Origin: Planctomycetota bacterium
GTDB lineage: Bacteria; Planctomycetota; Planctomycetia; Pirellulales; Lacipirellulaceae
Reading direction: 5' to 3'
NCBI GenBank assembly: GCA_029259915.1
Contig: JAJDED010000028.1
Location: forward strand, 87,503-151,502
DNA length: 64,000 bases
Made by a program: the position numbers and the translations under genes. The notes beneath the pieces are model-generated. The model searched no databases. It worked only from the letters and a program-made list of their open reading frames with translations, and was not told the DNA's origin. Shown in pieces: positions 17,712 to 28,355 of this stretch (the stretch's first letter is position 1; each line of letters begins with the position of its first letter).

Positions 17712-18677
17712 TTAACAATGAACGTCCACATACCGTGCCAAAACCGTGCTGCCCGCTTTTACTTTTTGGCCGACGACTACCTCGACCCCGACTGCATCGC
17801 GGGGCAAAATCAGCTCAGTCCGCGAACCAAGTTTGATCATACCAAATTTCTCCCCCCGCCGGACCTCCTGCCCAGGCCGCAGAACGCAGACAATTCGCCG
17901 CGCGATCAGCCCCGAAATCGCTCTCACCGCCAAACGCCGATGCGGCGCGGCGGTTTCTTCCAGACCGATCCACATATATTCGTTGCGCAACGCACTCTCC
18001 GGATTCATCGCATTGAGAAACTCACCCGGCTTGTAGTGCATCGCCACCACCCGGGCGGCGCGCGGCGACCGATTGACGTGCACGTTAAAAATCGAAAGAA
18101 AAATGCCTATTCTCACCGCTGGGCCATCCAGAAATTCGTAGTGCTCTAACTCCGTAACCTCGGCAATCGTGCCGTCCGCGGGGGAGACAATGGCCCAGGG
18201 ATCCTGAGGAATTTCCCGATGCGGGTCGCGAAAGAAATACACCACCAGCCCCAACAGAACCAGCGTCACTGCGGCAAACCATTGCCAGGGCGGACCGAGA
18301 GCTATCAGCAAGATCGACAATCCAAACAGCGGCCAGCCCATAATCTGCAACTCGGCCAACCCCCAGCGCGCAAATGGCAACCGCTCGCGACATCGAAATG
18401 GATCGTCTTCCGCAGCCCAATGGGCCGTGCATTGGTTACAACAAAATTTCAAATCGCGCGGATCAAGAATTTCGTGCGGAGCGCTAGTTGCATCCCCCAG
18501 TCGACACTCCGCCATCCGGCGAACGTACCCGGCCCGAAATGTGCGCAACCACCACCGACGCCAACGCCCCCAGGCAAGTTCCAACTGATAACAAACCCCA
18601 CCCCCCGGTTGCACGCTACGGATATTCTCCGGCAACACGGGCAAAGAATCGCCTTGGTCAGAATCGGGCAAGCTCAT
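17712..18677 (-). CDS. psd: Phosphatidylserine decarboxylase (short GSR type) with Cys-rich N-terminal extension
   Basis: A 321-residue protein. The C-terminal domain has the family segments VSPADGTIAEV, FLSIFNVHVNRSP, KPGEFLNAMNPES and IKLGSRTELILP. The GSR at 284-286 is the expected self-cleavage site that creates the pyruvoyl group on Ser285. Two hydrophobic segments lie at about 113-150. The first ~110 residues are an extra domain with C79, C80, C83 and C96, a possible zinc site. It decarboxylates PS to PE at the inner membrane, and pssA is the next gene downstream. The extension is the odd part. Confidence 0.85.
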   Translation of the reverse strand: MSLPDSDQGDSLPVLPENIRSVQPGGGVCYQLELAWGRWRRWWLRTFRAGYVRRMAECRLGDATSAPHEILDPRDLKFCCNQCTAHWAAEDDPFRCRERLPFARWGLAELQIMGWPLFGLSILLIALGPPWQWFAAVTLVLLGLVVYFFRDPHREIPQDPWAIVSPADGTIAEVTELEHYEFLDGPAVRIGIFLSIFNVHVNRSPRAARVVAMHYKPGEFLNAMNPESALRNEYMWIGLEETAAPHRRLAVRAISGLIARRIVCVLRPGQEVRRGEKFGMIKLGSRTELILPRDAVGVEVVVGQKVKAGSTVLARYVDVHC

Positions 18678-18802
18678 TCAAATCTCAAACAGGGCACACA
18701 ATAAACGGCACAAAAACCCAAGCCCCACAGCGTACACCGACGGGTGCTCGACACAAGTGGTCCTGACACCAGAGCCTTTGACTTTTTGAAGCTACCTAGA
18801 AT

Positions 18803-18888
18803 GGGTGGCATGCCCTCGTCTGCGTGGGCATGGGTCAAGTGTGCTGCAATCATGGCCACGTCGGCAGACCTCCGAGGCCATGCCACCC
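18803..18888. repeat. GGGTGGCA-bounded element, short form, family B copy 3
   Basis: An 86-base element with GGGTGGCA (18803-18810) and TGCCACCC (18881-18888) ends. It contains two internal hairpins, CATGCCC/GGGCATG (18809-18832) and CATGGCC/GGCCATG (18851-18883). It sits directly downstream of the vanZ-like gene stop. Confidence 0.7.
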
Positions 18889-18893
18889 ACTAA

Positions 18894-19478
18894 CTACGAG
18901 CGACGGAATCTACCCACCCGTCGCCGTGCCCAACCCAGCACCACGCACGCGACGACCGCCATCACGCCTGCCAGGACGTTGAACAGGATATCGAGGGGAT
19001 CGAACACACGGCTGGGCAGAAACCACTGGATGCATTCATCGAACACTCCGACCAGCGATGCCGCCAGGACGGCGAGCAGGGCGGGCACCGGGACGCGGCG
19101 ACCCTGGCTCGCTCGCTCCGTAATCGCTTCATAAATGAGAACGGCCACCACGCTGTACTCGATGAGATGGCTGCGCTCCGGGATCGCCATCCGAAAGAAC
19201 ACCATAAGGTAGACAACCGCGATGCCCAATGCGACGCCGATCTCAACGCCTCCCGGCCGCGTCTTCAGCCCTTGTGTCAGGATGCTCAATCCGACCAGGA
19301 GCATTGCGACGAGGAAGCCGACCGCGGCCTGGCCATCGGACAATGCACCAGCCAGAGTCGACGCCAAACCAAGAGTCGCATAGATCGCCCCCACGACGGC
19401 CAGCGTCCAAGCCCAGAGTCGCCGCTCTCGATCGGAGGAGAAAAAGGGCAAGGACGCATCTGATTGACGTCGGGCCAT
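18894..19478 (-). CDS. VanZ-like membrane protein
   Basis: A 194-residue protein with about five hydrophobic segments. The VanZ motif region reads ERSHLIEYSVVAVLIYEA and later GVFDECIQWFLPSRVFDPLDI, matching the EfxHxxEY and DExxQxFxPxRxxxxxDxxxN pattern. VanZ-type proteins are membrane proteins tied to teicoplanin tolerance or envelope stress; the reaction is unknown. The gene is bracketed by two GGGTGGCA elements and looks more GC-rich than its neighbours by eye. It may be an accessory cassette. Confidence 0.8.
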   Translation of the reverse strand: MARRQSDASLPFFSSDRERRLWAWTLAVVGAIYATLGLASTLAGALSDGQAAVGFLVAMLLVGLSILTQGLKTRPGGVEIGVALGIAVVYLMVFFRMAIPERSHLIEYSVVAVLIYEAITERASQGRRVPVPALLAVLAASLVGVFDECIQWFLPSRVFDPLDILFNVLAGVMAVVACVVLGWARRRVGRFRRS

Positions 19479-19531
19479 ATGCTTGATCCAGTTCAGTGGA
19501 CAGATTAACTATGCTGCAGGACTGATCTGAA

Positions 19532-19730
19532 GGGTGGCACTGACACTTGCCCGCAAAACGCGTGGCCCTTGTTGTTGACATTGCCGGGCAAGTGTCGGTG
19601 TTGCTTGCAACAAGAGGCTTGACCGTGTGGTAAATGGATTATTTGCCTCCTGTGCTGCGCACACGGACAGTCGTTCGAATATGCTTCTTGAGATGGCTAA
19701 GCAAACTCCGAACGACTGTCCGTGCCACCC
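19532..19730. repeat. GGGTGGCA-bounded inverted-repeat element, family B copy 2
   Basis: A 199-base element in opposite orientation to copy 1. It has GGGTGGCA at 19532 and TGCCACCC ending at 19730. It contains the perfect arms ACACTTGCCCG/CGGGCAAGTGT (19543-19553, 19585-19595) and CGGACAGTCGTTCG/CGAACGACTGTCCG (19664-19677, 19709-19722). Between them lies TGTGCTGCGCACA. The order of motifs is that of copy 1 reversed. It sits upstream of the vanZ-like gene. Confidence 0.8.
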
Positions 19731-19745
19731 GCGGAACCTCCTACC

Positions 19746-20270
19746 CTACCGACTAATTTTAGACAAGAATTCTGACTTATGGGAATCTGAGTCGAATACC
19801 CGCGATGGAATAGTGCAAAGTCCGCGCTTACCGAATGACAATTCAACGTACCCGTTCTCTTCATTCACCTGATCGATGTCGTCCAAGGAGAATGTGATTT
19901 CAACTCCAGCGCTTCTACAGACTAGCTGGCTTGATTCCACAGCATATGATGCCATTGCTGGAATCTCGTCTGCGATCTCTCGTTCAACATACTTAAGTAT
20001 TCTATGGGCTACGATGTGCTTATATGCCCAATACGTGATGGCCGCTATAAGAAAGCCGAAAGGTATTATCGATAGGGCTAACACGATTCCGGAATGAGGT
20101 CCAGAATAGGTGAGGTAAAGAAAGGCGATCAAAACGATGCCACTGACAAGAGATGAATTCAACCGTTGCTTCCGAAACGTATCGCTACGTAAAAAGAGGC
20201 GGATATGAGGTTCAGCAAGCTCGGGAAGTGTCGATTCGTATTCAAGTTTCATTATGATTGGAGTAGCCAT
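19746..20270 (-). CDS. YcxB-like membrane protein
   Basis: A 174-residue protein. The first ~45 residues are soluble, followed by two adjacent transmembrane segments (about 45-60 and 65-85, including GIVLIAFLYLTY and ALSIIPFGFLIAAITYWAY). The C-terminal region has VEITFSLDDIDQVNEENGYVELSF then TIPSRVFDSDSHKSEFL, typical of the YcxB-like C-terminal domain. Function of the family is unknown. The ATG at 20270 gives the family start; the longer frame overlaps zwf. Confidence 0.6.
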   Translation of the reverse strand: MATPIIMKLEYESTLPELAEPHIRLFLRSDTFRKQRLNSSLVSGIVLIAFLYLTYSGPHSGIVLALSIIPFGFLIAAITYWAYKHIVAHRILKYVEREIADEIPAMASYAVESSQLVCRSAGVEITFSLDDIDQVNEENGYVELSFGKRGLCTIPSRVFDSDSHKSEFLSKISR

Positions 20271-20448
20271 GACAAATCCACTAAAAGGGGTTGGATGACC
20301 GATGCCGTTCTTCGAGGTCACAGCGACGGTTTGCATCATAACTATGATATCAGCCGAAACCCAGAGTGCGTAGCTGCGCCACGACCCTGGGCAGCGGTGT
20401 GAAACGTTCGTGCCAAAGTCATTTTTGGGCCACCAATAAATTGAGCCT

Positions 20449-21903
20449 TCACCCCAAAACCGGGCAGTTATCAAACCACTCACGACCCTGGGCGAGCATC
20501 CACTCGCGGCATTCGTCGGGGCCCCAGAAGCCTGGGTCGTACATGTAAAGCGTCGGCCGATCGTTTTGTTGCCACGCCTGTAGAATCGGATCGCAAATCC
20601 GCCAGGCGGCTTCGACTTCGTCCGCCCGGGCGAACAGGCTTGCATCGCCTTCCAGAGCGTCCAGCAGCAAGCGTTCGTAGGCTTCCGGCATGGCGCCGCG
20701 GAATTCGCGTTGATAATTAAAACTCAAATCGGTTTGCCGCATGCGCATTTCCGCATCAGGCACTTTGGTTTGAAAGTGCAACTGGATACCCTCGGCTGGC
20801 TGAACCTGAATGACTAGGCGGTTCGCTTCGCCCAAATCGCGCGGGCTATCGGCGAAAAGTTTATGCGGCGGGGCGTGAAATTGGATCACAATCTGCGTCG
20901 TCCGACACGACATCGCCTTCCCGCTGCGCAAATAAAACGGCACGCCCTGCCAACGCCAATTGTCGATCCCCAATTTTAGTGCCGCAAAAGTTGCCGTGTG
21001 ACTGGTTGGCTCGACCCCGTCCGAAGAGGTATAGCCACGGTACTGCCCACGAAAAGTATCCGAGCCGACATCCTCCAATTGCAAGGACTGAATCGCATCG
21101 AGCACTTTGACTTTTTCATTGCGGATCGCGTCGGCTTCGTAACGGACCGGCGACTCCATGGCAGTGACCATCAGCAATTGCAGCAAATGGTTCTGCACCA
21201 TATCGCGCACCACCCCGGCGGTATCGTAGTACCCAGCTCGGCTGCCGACGTCGACCGCTTCGGCAACGGTGATCTGAACGTGATCGATATAATTGCGATT
21301 CCAAATCGGTTCGAAAATAGAATTGCCAAATCGCAACACCAACAGGTTTTGCACGGTTTCCTTACCCAAGTAATGATCGATGCGATAAACCTGGTGTTCA
21401 GAAAACACTTGATGCACACAGCGATTCAGCTCCTTGGCAGAAGCGAGATCGGTGCCAAACGGTTTTTCGATGATGATACGCCGGAAGGATTCGCCTTCCT
21501 CGGCAAGCCCGGCACGGCCCAATTGTTCGATCGCCTGTTCGTAAAACCGTGGTGCCGTCGACAAATAGTAAACGCGCCCACTTGGCTCACTCCCTTCGAT
21601 CTCGTCAAGAAATCGCGATAACGAGCTGAAGTCGTCCGCCTGGCTGATGTCGCCGGGGTGATAATAAATTTGCTGGGCAAATGTTTCCCAACGTTCCGCG
21701 TCGAAATGTTCGCCGGCAAATTCAGCTGTCGACTCGGCAAGGCTCGTCCGCCACTCGTCATGAGAAAACTTACTACGCGAGAATCCCACGATGCGCACCG
21801 GTTTTTTCAATCGGCCCTTACGATGCAATTGGTACAACGCAGGAATCAACTTGCGGCTGGTCAAATCACCGGAGGCGCCAAATATGACAATCGTGTCAGA
21901 CAT
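20449..21903 (-). CDS. zwf: Glucose-6-phosphate 1-dehydrogenase
   Basis: A 484-residue protein of normal length. The N-terminal NADP site is IVIFGASGDLTSRKLIPAL. The active-site signature is YRIDHYLGKETVQN. It oxidises glucose-6-phosphate to 6-phosphogluconolactone and makes NADPH. It lies downstream of gnd on the same strand, with a 235-base spacer that contains an inverted repeat. The start ATG is at the first strand of the Rossmann fold. Confidence 0.96.
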   Translation of the reverse strand: MSDTIVIFGASGDLTSRKLIPALYQLHRKGRLKKPVRIVGFSRSKFSHDEWRTSLAESTAEFAGEHFDAERWETFAQQIYYHPGDISQADDFSSLSRFLDEIEGSEPSGRVYYLSTAPRFYEQAIEQLGRAGLAEEGESFRRIIIEKPFGTDLASAKELNRCVHQVFSEHQVYRIDHYLGKETVQNLLVLRFGNSIFEPIWNRNYIDHVQITVAEAVDVGSRAGYYDTAGVVRDMVQNHLLQLLMVTAMESPVRYEADAIRNEKVKVLDAIQSLQLEDVGSDTFRGQYRGYTSSDGVEPTSHTATFAALKLGIDNWRWQGVPFYLRSGKAMSCRTTQIVIQFHAPPHKLFADSPRDLGEANRLVIQVQPAEGIQLHFQTKVPDAEMRMRQTDLSFNYQREFRGAMPEAYERLLLDALEGDASLFARADEVEAAWRICDPILQAWQQNDRPTLYMYDPGFWGPDECREWMLAQGREWFDNCPVLG

Positions 21904-21958
21904 AAAGAACAGCTTTCCTGGTGTTCGAGTGGTGGTAATTATTCAGACAAAAGGAAAT

Positions 21959-22113
21959 AATAGAACGCCGATGAACGCGGATTCAGCGGATCAACGCAGA
22001 TCCGAAAGCTTTTTCTTATAGTTTTTCGAGCCAGCATAGTCTTTTATGGCATGTGGGTTCGACCATTTAGAACTGTGGGAATCAGCCTCATCGGCGTTCA
22101 TCCGTGTTCTATT
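21959..22113. repeat. Inverted-repeat element between gnd and zwf, family K
   Basis: The left arm (21959-21983) starts AATAGAACGCCGATGAACGC; the right arm (22089-22113) ends TTCATCCGTGTTCTATT. The two are reverse complements at about 21 of 25 bases. Inside lies the smaller hairpin CGGATC...GATCCG. It occupies most of the 235-base gap of the gnd-zwf pair. Confidence 0.7.
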
Positions 22114-22138
22114 CCTGCAGAGTGAGTCCTTGAAAAAC

Positions 22139-23575
<1,437 letters not shown>

Positions 23576-23687
23576 GTGCAGAGTTCCTTCTTCCTTGGTA
23601 TTTAGGCCGAGCGGTATTCTATCTTGAGACCCTTGCTCCCACAATCGCAGGGGGGGGTTGCAAGAATTCTAGCGGCTGGACGTAGAG

Positions 23688-25502
23688 CTATTTCCGGTAG
23701 ATCGGCAATTCCAACACGCGCTGCTCGATTCGGCGCAGTTCGTCTTGCAACGATTTGTTGTCAGCGTCTCCAAAGCGATCTTTCAAAACCTCTGCCGACA
23801 GTCCTTCTTCCAAATCGTCGATGGGTGGCAAGAATTCACGTGTGTCAAATCGCTGAGACAATTGCTCCAGCGTAATATCGCCCGCCAACACACGCTGGGC
23901 AAACTCGATGCCCGCCCGATTGGCGGCCATGTCGACAAAACTGAATCCCGTTCCGCCGGCAGCATCGTTCATTTCTTTGGCAAACCCGAGACTCTTAGCC
24001 GCCTCAACCCCCAGTGCCACGGTAATATGCGCCGAAACAAAAAAATGTTTGACCAAATCCGCGCGATCAAGCATCGTGGGAGAACCCAAAATGTTCAGAC
24101 GCTGGCGAAGCGCTGCATCATGTTCGATGCTTGCCGCCAATGCACTTGTACCGGGAAACTCTCGCAGAGCGTTGCTATCGTCGATAAACAGTCCCAGCGC
24201 GAGCAAGAACGCTTGCTCCGGATTGGCAGGCTCGATTTGAATAGTTGCCAATGCCGCCTGCTTCACATAAAAACTGGTCAGCGTGTCTCCACTCAGCCAA
24301 GAGTCCTTCGGCTCGCCGTCCGCAGACGACTTTCGAGATTCCGCAATGCGTCGGCGACTCGTGGTCACGCGCACCAATTGCTGCAAAACCCGTCGAGCGC
24401 TGCTGACAAACTGCTGCGGCGGTGAAGATTTTGGTCGGGACAAAATCCGCAAATACTGTCCCGCCGCCGGATCTTGTGGAAGCGCCTGCCGAAGAACAGC
24501 ATAAATGGCTTCCAATCGCTGCCGCGTAGGCACCGTGATGCTGGTGAGTTTTGTCACGTCACGACGACGCATCTCATCTCCCAGCATGGCCATCAACAAC
24601 GTGTTCACCGGATCGAATTGGATGCGTGATCCGACACTTCGTTGCAATCCACCGGTAAGCAGCGGACGCATTACACTTTGCGGCTCTGGGCTGTGCGAGG
24701 CGCCTAAGTAGTGTCCCAGTTCGTGCACCAACAGTTCCAGTTTCTCGGTCTCTCGCATACTACGAGAACGCTCTTTGAGCAAAATATAAGGATGCAGCGC
24801 ACCTCGAGTGCCTCCCATGTGAACCCTTCCTCGGGTCAACTGATATTGGCTGCTAAAACCGATCGCCAAACTGGCGGGCTGAGGATTCACTTCGCGCTCG
24901 AACTCAAGCAGCGACTGATTCAAGTCATGCTGACGGCTGTTGGAATCCCAAGTCTCGACGGCAACCACGTTCAGTTTCACGCCGCTATGTCGCTCCAGGA
25001 CTTTCGACGCCTCCGCAACACGCTTGCGAAGCTTCGGTTCCCAGAGACGGCGATGCGTTGGTTCATCATCATCAACCAGAATTTTGACCGGTACTACCTT
25101 TGCTGAGAAGGGGGTTTTGAAATCACGCGGAGCTGCAGAAAATTTTGCTGGGAATTTTTTTCCTAGGCCGATCTCTTCCAGGAACAACTCTTGACTTGTC
25201 TTGTCCTCAGCAAAAAAATACGCGCTCTGCGGTTCGAGTTGATGCTCTTGCTCGGCCCCGCCACCTCGATAACGCACCCGCAAAGTTCGCTGGAAAAAAA
25301 TGGGCCGCGAGTCGCCGACCGCGAGCGCTATGGGCTGGGGAAGCGAACCATCAAACAATATCTCGACATTCACACTTGCCTGGGTTCGATTCGACAGAAC
25401 AGCAACTTCCGCCACAGCGGGAGAAATACCCACAAAGCACACTCCGCACAGCGCTAAAAGCAGCCGCGGAAAAAATAGCCATAAACAAGTTGTTCGAGCC
25501 AA
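23688..25502 (-). CDS. Secreted metzincin-like zinc protease (HExxHxxGxxH)
   Basis: About 604 residues from a proposed TTG start that follows AAGGGAAC. The start is at a signal peptide (RTTCLWLFFPRLLLALCGVCFV). The zinc site ELLVHELGHYLGASHSPEPQSVM has the metzincin form HExxHxxGxxH plus a Met turn, as in M10-type matrix proteases. The rest is a long helical C-terminal region with no repeats. Probably a periplasmic or secreted peptidase. The ATG at 25727 would put a long unlikely N-terminus inside the upstream gene; an in-frame GTG at 25529 is a further option. Confidence 0.7.
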   Translation of the reverse strand: MARTTCLWLFFPRLLLALCGVCFVGISPAVAEVAVLSNRTQASVNVEILFDGSLPQPIALAVGDSRPIFFQRTLRVRYRGGGAEQEHQLEPQSAYFFAEDKTSQELFLEEIGLGKKFPAKFSAAPRDFKTPFSAKVVPVKILVDDDEPTHRRLWEPKLRKRVAEASKVLERHSGVKLNVVAVETWDSNSRQHDLNQSLLEFEREVNPQPASLAIGFSSQYQLTRGRVHMGGTRGALHPYILLKERSRSMRETEKLELLVHELGHYLGASHSPEPQSVMRPLLTGGLQRSVGSRIQFDPVNTLLMAMLGDEMRRRDVTKLTSITVPTRQRLEAIYAVLRQALPQDPAAGQYLRILSRPKSSPPQQFVSSARRVLQQLVRVTTSRRRIAESRKSSADGEPKDSWLSGDTLTSFYVKQAALATIQIEPANPEQAFLLALGLFIDDSNALREFPGTSALAASIEHDAALRQRLNILGSPTMLDRADLVKHFFVSAHITVALGVEAAKSLGFAKEMNDAAGGTGFSFVDMAANRAGIEFAQRVLAGDITLEQLSQRFDTREFLPPIDDLEEGLSAEVLKDRFGDADNKSLQDELRRIEQRVLELPIYRK

Positions 25503-25627
25503 TTCAAGTTCCCTTGTGCTTGAGTACACTGCACAGATTTGTCGAGGCAGGGGAGGGCGGGTCCATTCATCATACTCCAGACCCGCAAACCGGGCGAACC
25601 TCGCAAAGAACAGGCTAAAAACGACTC

Positions 25628-26311
25628 TTACAACAAAGCCTGCAATTCCTGCATCGCGCACACATTGCGCTGCTGACCGCTCGCGGCGAAAGAAGCTTGA
25701 AGATTCATCAACATGCGGGACAGCCAACCTCGTGGAGTGGCCCGTTCCAGCAATGTGCGACTGGGCGCGATAGATTGGCCTGTGGTTTGAGCAATGAGCT
25801 CAAACACTTCACGTTCGTCAAGCACGGTACCGCCAGCAAAAGGGTCGACGAACATCGAATTCTTCCCGCCATCATTAATGCCGACAACTTCCGCCAAAAA
25901 ATGCCCAGGGGAATTGATTCCGTGCACAGTCAAACCCAACGGCTCCGCCACGCGCTTGTAAATCAACACTAAGGTGATCGGTATTCCCCGCCGCGTATGC
26001 AGCACGTTCGGCAAGTAACTGTTCGAGGGGTGATAGTAGTTTTCTCGATTCCCCTGCAAACCGAAAACGTCGAACAACACGTCGTGCAAATGCGCCAACC
26101 GCGCTTCGCCGGAACGCGATTGCACACGATTGAGAACCGTAATGGCAAGATTCTCGACAATCGTTTCTGTCTGTTCCCAACTCGCTTCAGGCCGCTCGTG
26201 CAAAGCGATTGCAAAAGCCGCGTGGAACAAACCCGAGGTTGTGTCGAGTTCGGCTAAACTTTGGCGAAATTCCGAGTAAGCCTCGGGACGGCAATAAACA
26301 GGTGTGGACAT
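25628..26311 (-). CDS. SirB1-like transglutaminase-fold protein
   Basis: A 227-residue protein. The segments YYHPSNSYLPNVLHTRRGIPITLVLIYKRVAEPLGL and GINSPGHFLAEV follow the SirB1/transglutaminase-like N-terminal domain found in many bacteria. The expected catalytic Cys of transglutaminases is replaced by S/N at the N-terminus of this segment, so it may be non-catalytic. MSTPVYCRPEAY at 26311 is the start; the upstream part of the longer frame is repeat DNA. Function of the family is unclear. Confidence 0.7.
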   Translation of the reverse strand: MSTPVYCRPEAYSEFRQSLAELDTTSGLFHAAFAIALHERPEASWEQTETIVENLAITVLNRVQSRSGEARLAHLHDVLFDVFGLQGNRENYYHPSNSYLPNVLHTRRGIPITLVLIYKRVAEPLGLTVHGINSPGHFLAEVVGINDGGKNSMFVDPFAGGTVLDEREVFELIAQTTGQSIAPSRTLLERATPRGWLSRMLMNLQASFAASGQQRNVCAMQELQALL

Positions 26312-26336
26312 GCGACGCGCTAAAGATTTCGGATTC

Positions 26337-26475
26337 ACCACAAAGGCACGGAGAACACAGAGAAGAAATGTTTCGACACTTATCTTCACTAATCTGAAGG
26401 TATTAGCGCAGATAAGTGAAGATAAGTGTTCTTAATTCTCTCCTCCGTGACCTCTGTGTCTCCGCGGTAATTTTC
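26337..26475. repeat. Nested inverted repeat between mdh and SirB1-like gene, family F copy 1
   Basis: The outer arms are low-complexity relatives of ACCACAAAGGCACGGAG (left) and CTCTGTGTCTCCGCGGT (right), imperfectly complementary. Inside them is a near-perfect inner hairpin: 26376-26396 (ACACTTATCTTCACTAATCTG) with 26409-26429, 20 of 21 paired. The element fills the gap before the mdh stop codon. Confidence 0.75.
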
Positions 26476-26507
26476 CAGAGAAAACTTTGAGTCTTATTGA
26501 TCTATTG

Positions 26508-27464
<957 letters not shown>

Positions 27465-27600
27465 TTAATGATCTTCTTATATTGATCGTGAATCGCTGCT
27501 AGGACCCAAACCTGAAAAGTGAGTATCGTGCGACAAGCATAACGACGCAAGTGCCTCAATTGGCAAGCTAGGTAATAGACGTTCTCCGCCAAAAGAAGTC

Positions 27601-28137
27601 TCAACGCAGCTCCGACGCTCCGTATTGCAGCCAGGCAAAACGCTCGCTTGCCGCCTGCATCCCCGCGACGAGCTTGCTTGCCGACTGGCGACCGACCAGC
27701 TTCTCGAGAGGTTGCCCGTCCGACGAGACGAATTGAACCGTCGGAAATCCAGAAACTTCGAAGTGACGGCAGATTTTCGGCTGGCGGTCGGCATTGATCA
27801 AGATACAGACAAATTCGTCTGCCAATTTGGAGACCGTCTTGTCGGAAAACGCAGTTTGTTCCATTTGATGGCAATACGTACACCATTCCGCAGTAAAAAA
27901 CAGCAAGCACGGCATACGATGTTTCGCTGCAAGCTCGAAACCTAACCGGGCATCGCGAACAAAGACCAGATTGCCGTGGCGCTGGAGTTGTTGTGAGGGG
28001 ACATCGCGCAGGGCGGTTGGGAGCGTGACTGGGGGTTGGTCGATACACCCCAACGATGCCAGCAGCAGGATGCCCGCCATCAACGCCCGAGAGCGTAAGA
28101 ACCGCGATTTCCACCAATGGTTGTTCGCTGCTAGCAA
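27601..28137 (-). CDS. Thioredoxin-fold lipoprotein
   Basis: A 178-residue protein. The N-terminus is a lipoprotein signal with basic residues (KSRFLRSR) and lipobox LASLGC, Cys31. The thioredoxin active site is FFTAEWCTYCHQM (CxxC), and GFPTVQFV carries the cis-proline. It should be anchored on the periplasmic face and reduce or oxidise thiols there. Starting at the in-frame ATG 28080 would leave no basic region, so the longer start is preferred. It is divergent from flhA. Confidence 0.8.
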   Translation of the reverse strand: MLAANNHWWKSRFLRSRALMAGILLLASLGCIDQPPVTLPTALRDVPSQQLQRHGNLVFVRDARLGFELAAKHRMPCLLFFTAEWCTYCHQMEQTAFSDKTVSKLADEFVCILINADRQPKICRHFEVSGFPTVQFVSSDGQPLEKLVGRQSASKLVAGMQAASERFAWLQYGASELR

Positions 28138-28355
28138 AAAGCGTGCCCCACAGAGTTATTGATAGTCGCCAACCTCCTTCTGGTTATCGCCATTTTGCTC
28201 TGAATTCCTTTGTCTTTGTCCACGAAACTCCTACCGCTTCGCTTGCGGATTCGCGAATTGGCCATGCCAAGCGGCCTGGACAGCCAGGGTGGGTTTCCAT
28301 ACTATCCCGCCGCTCTTCTACCAAATTCTTTTCATTACGACGTTCGGAGGCCAGG

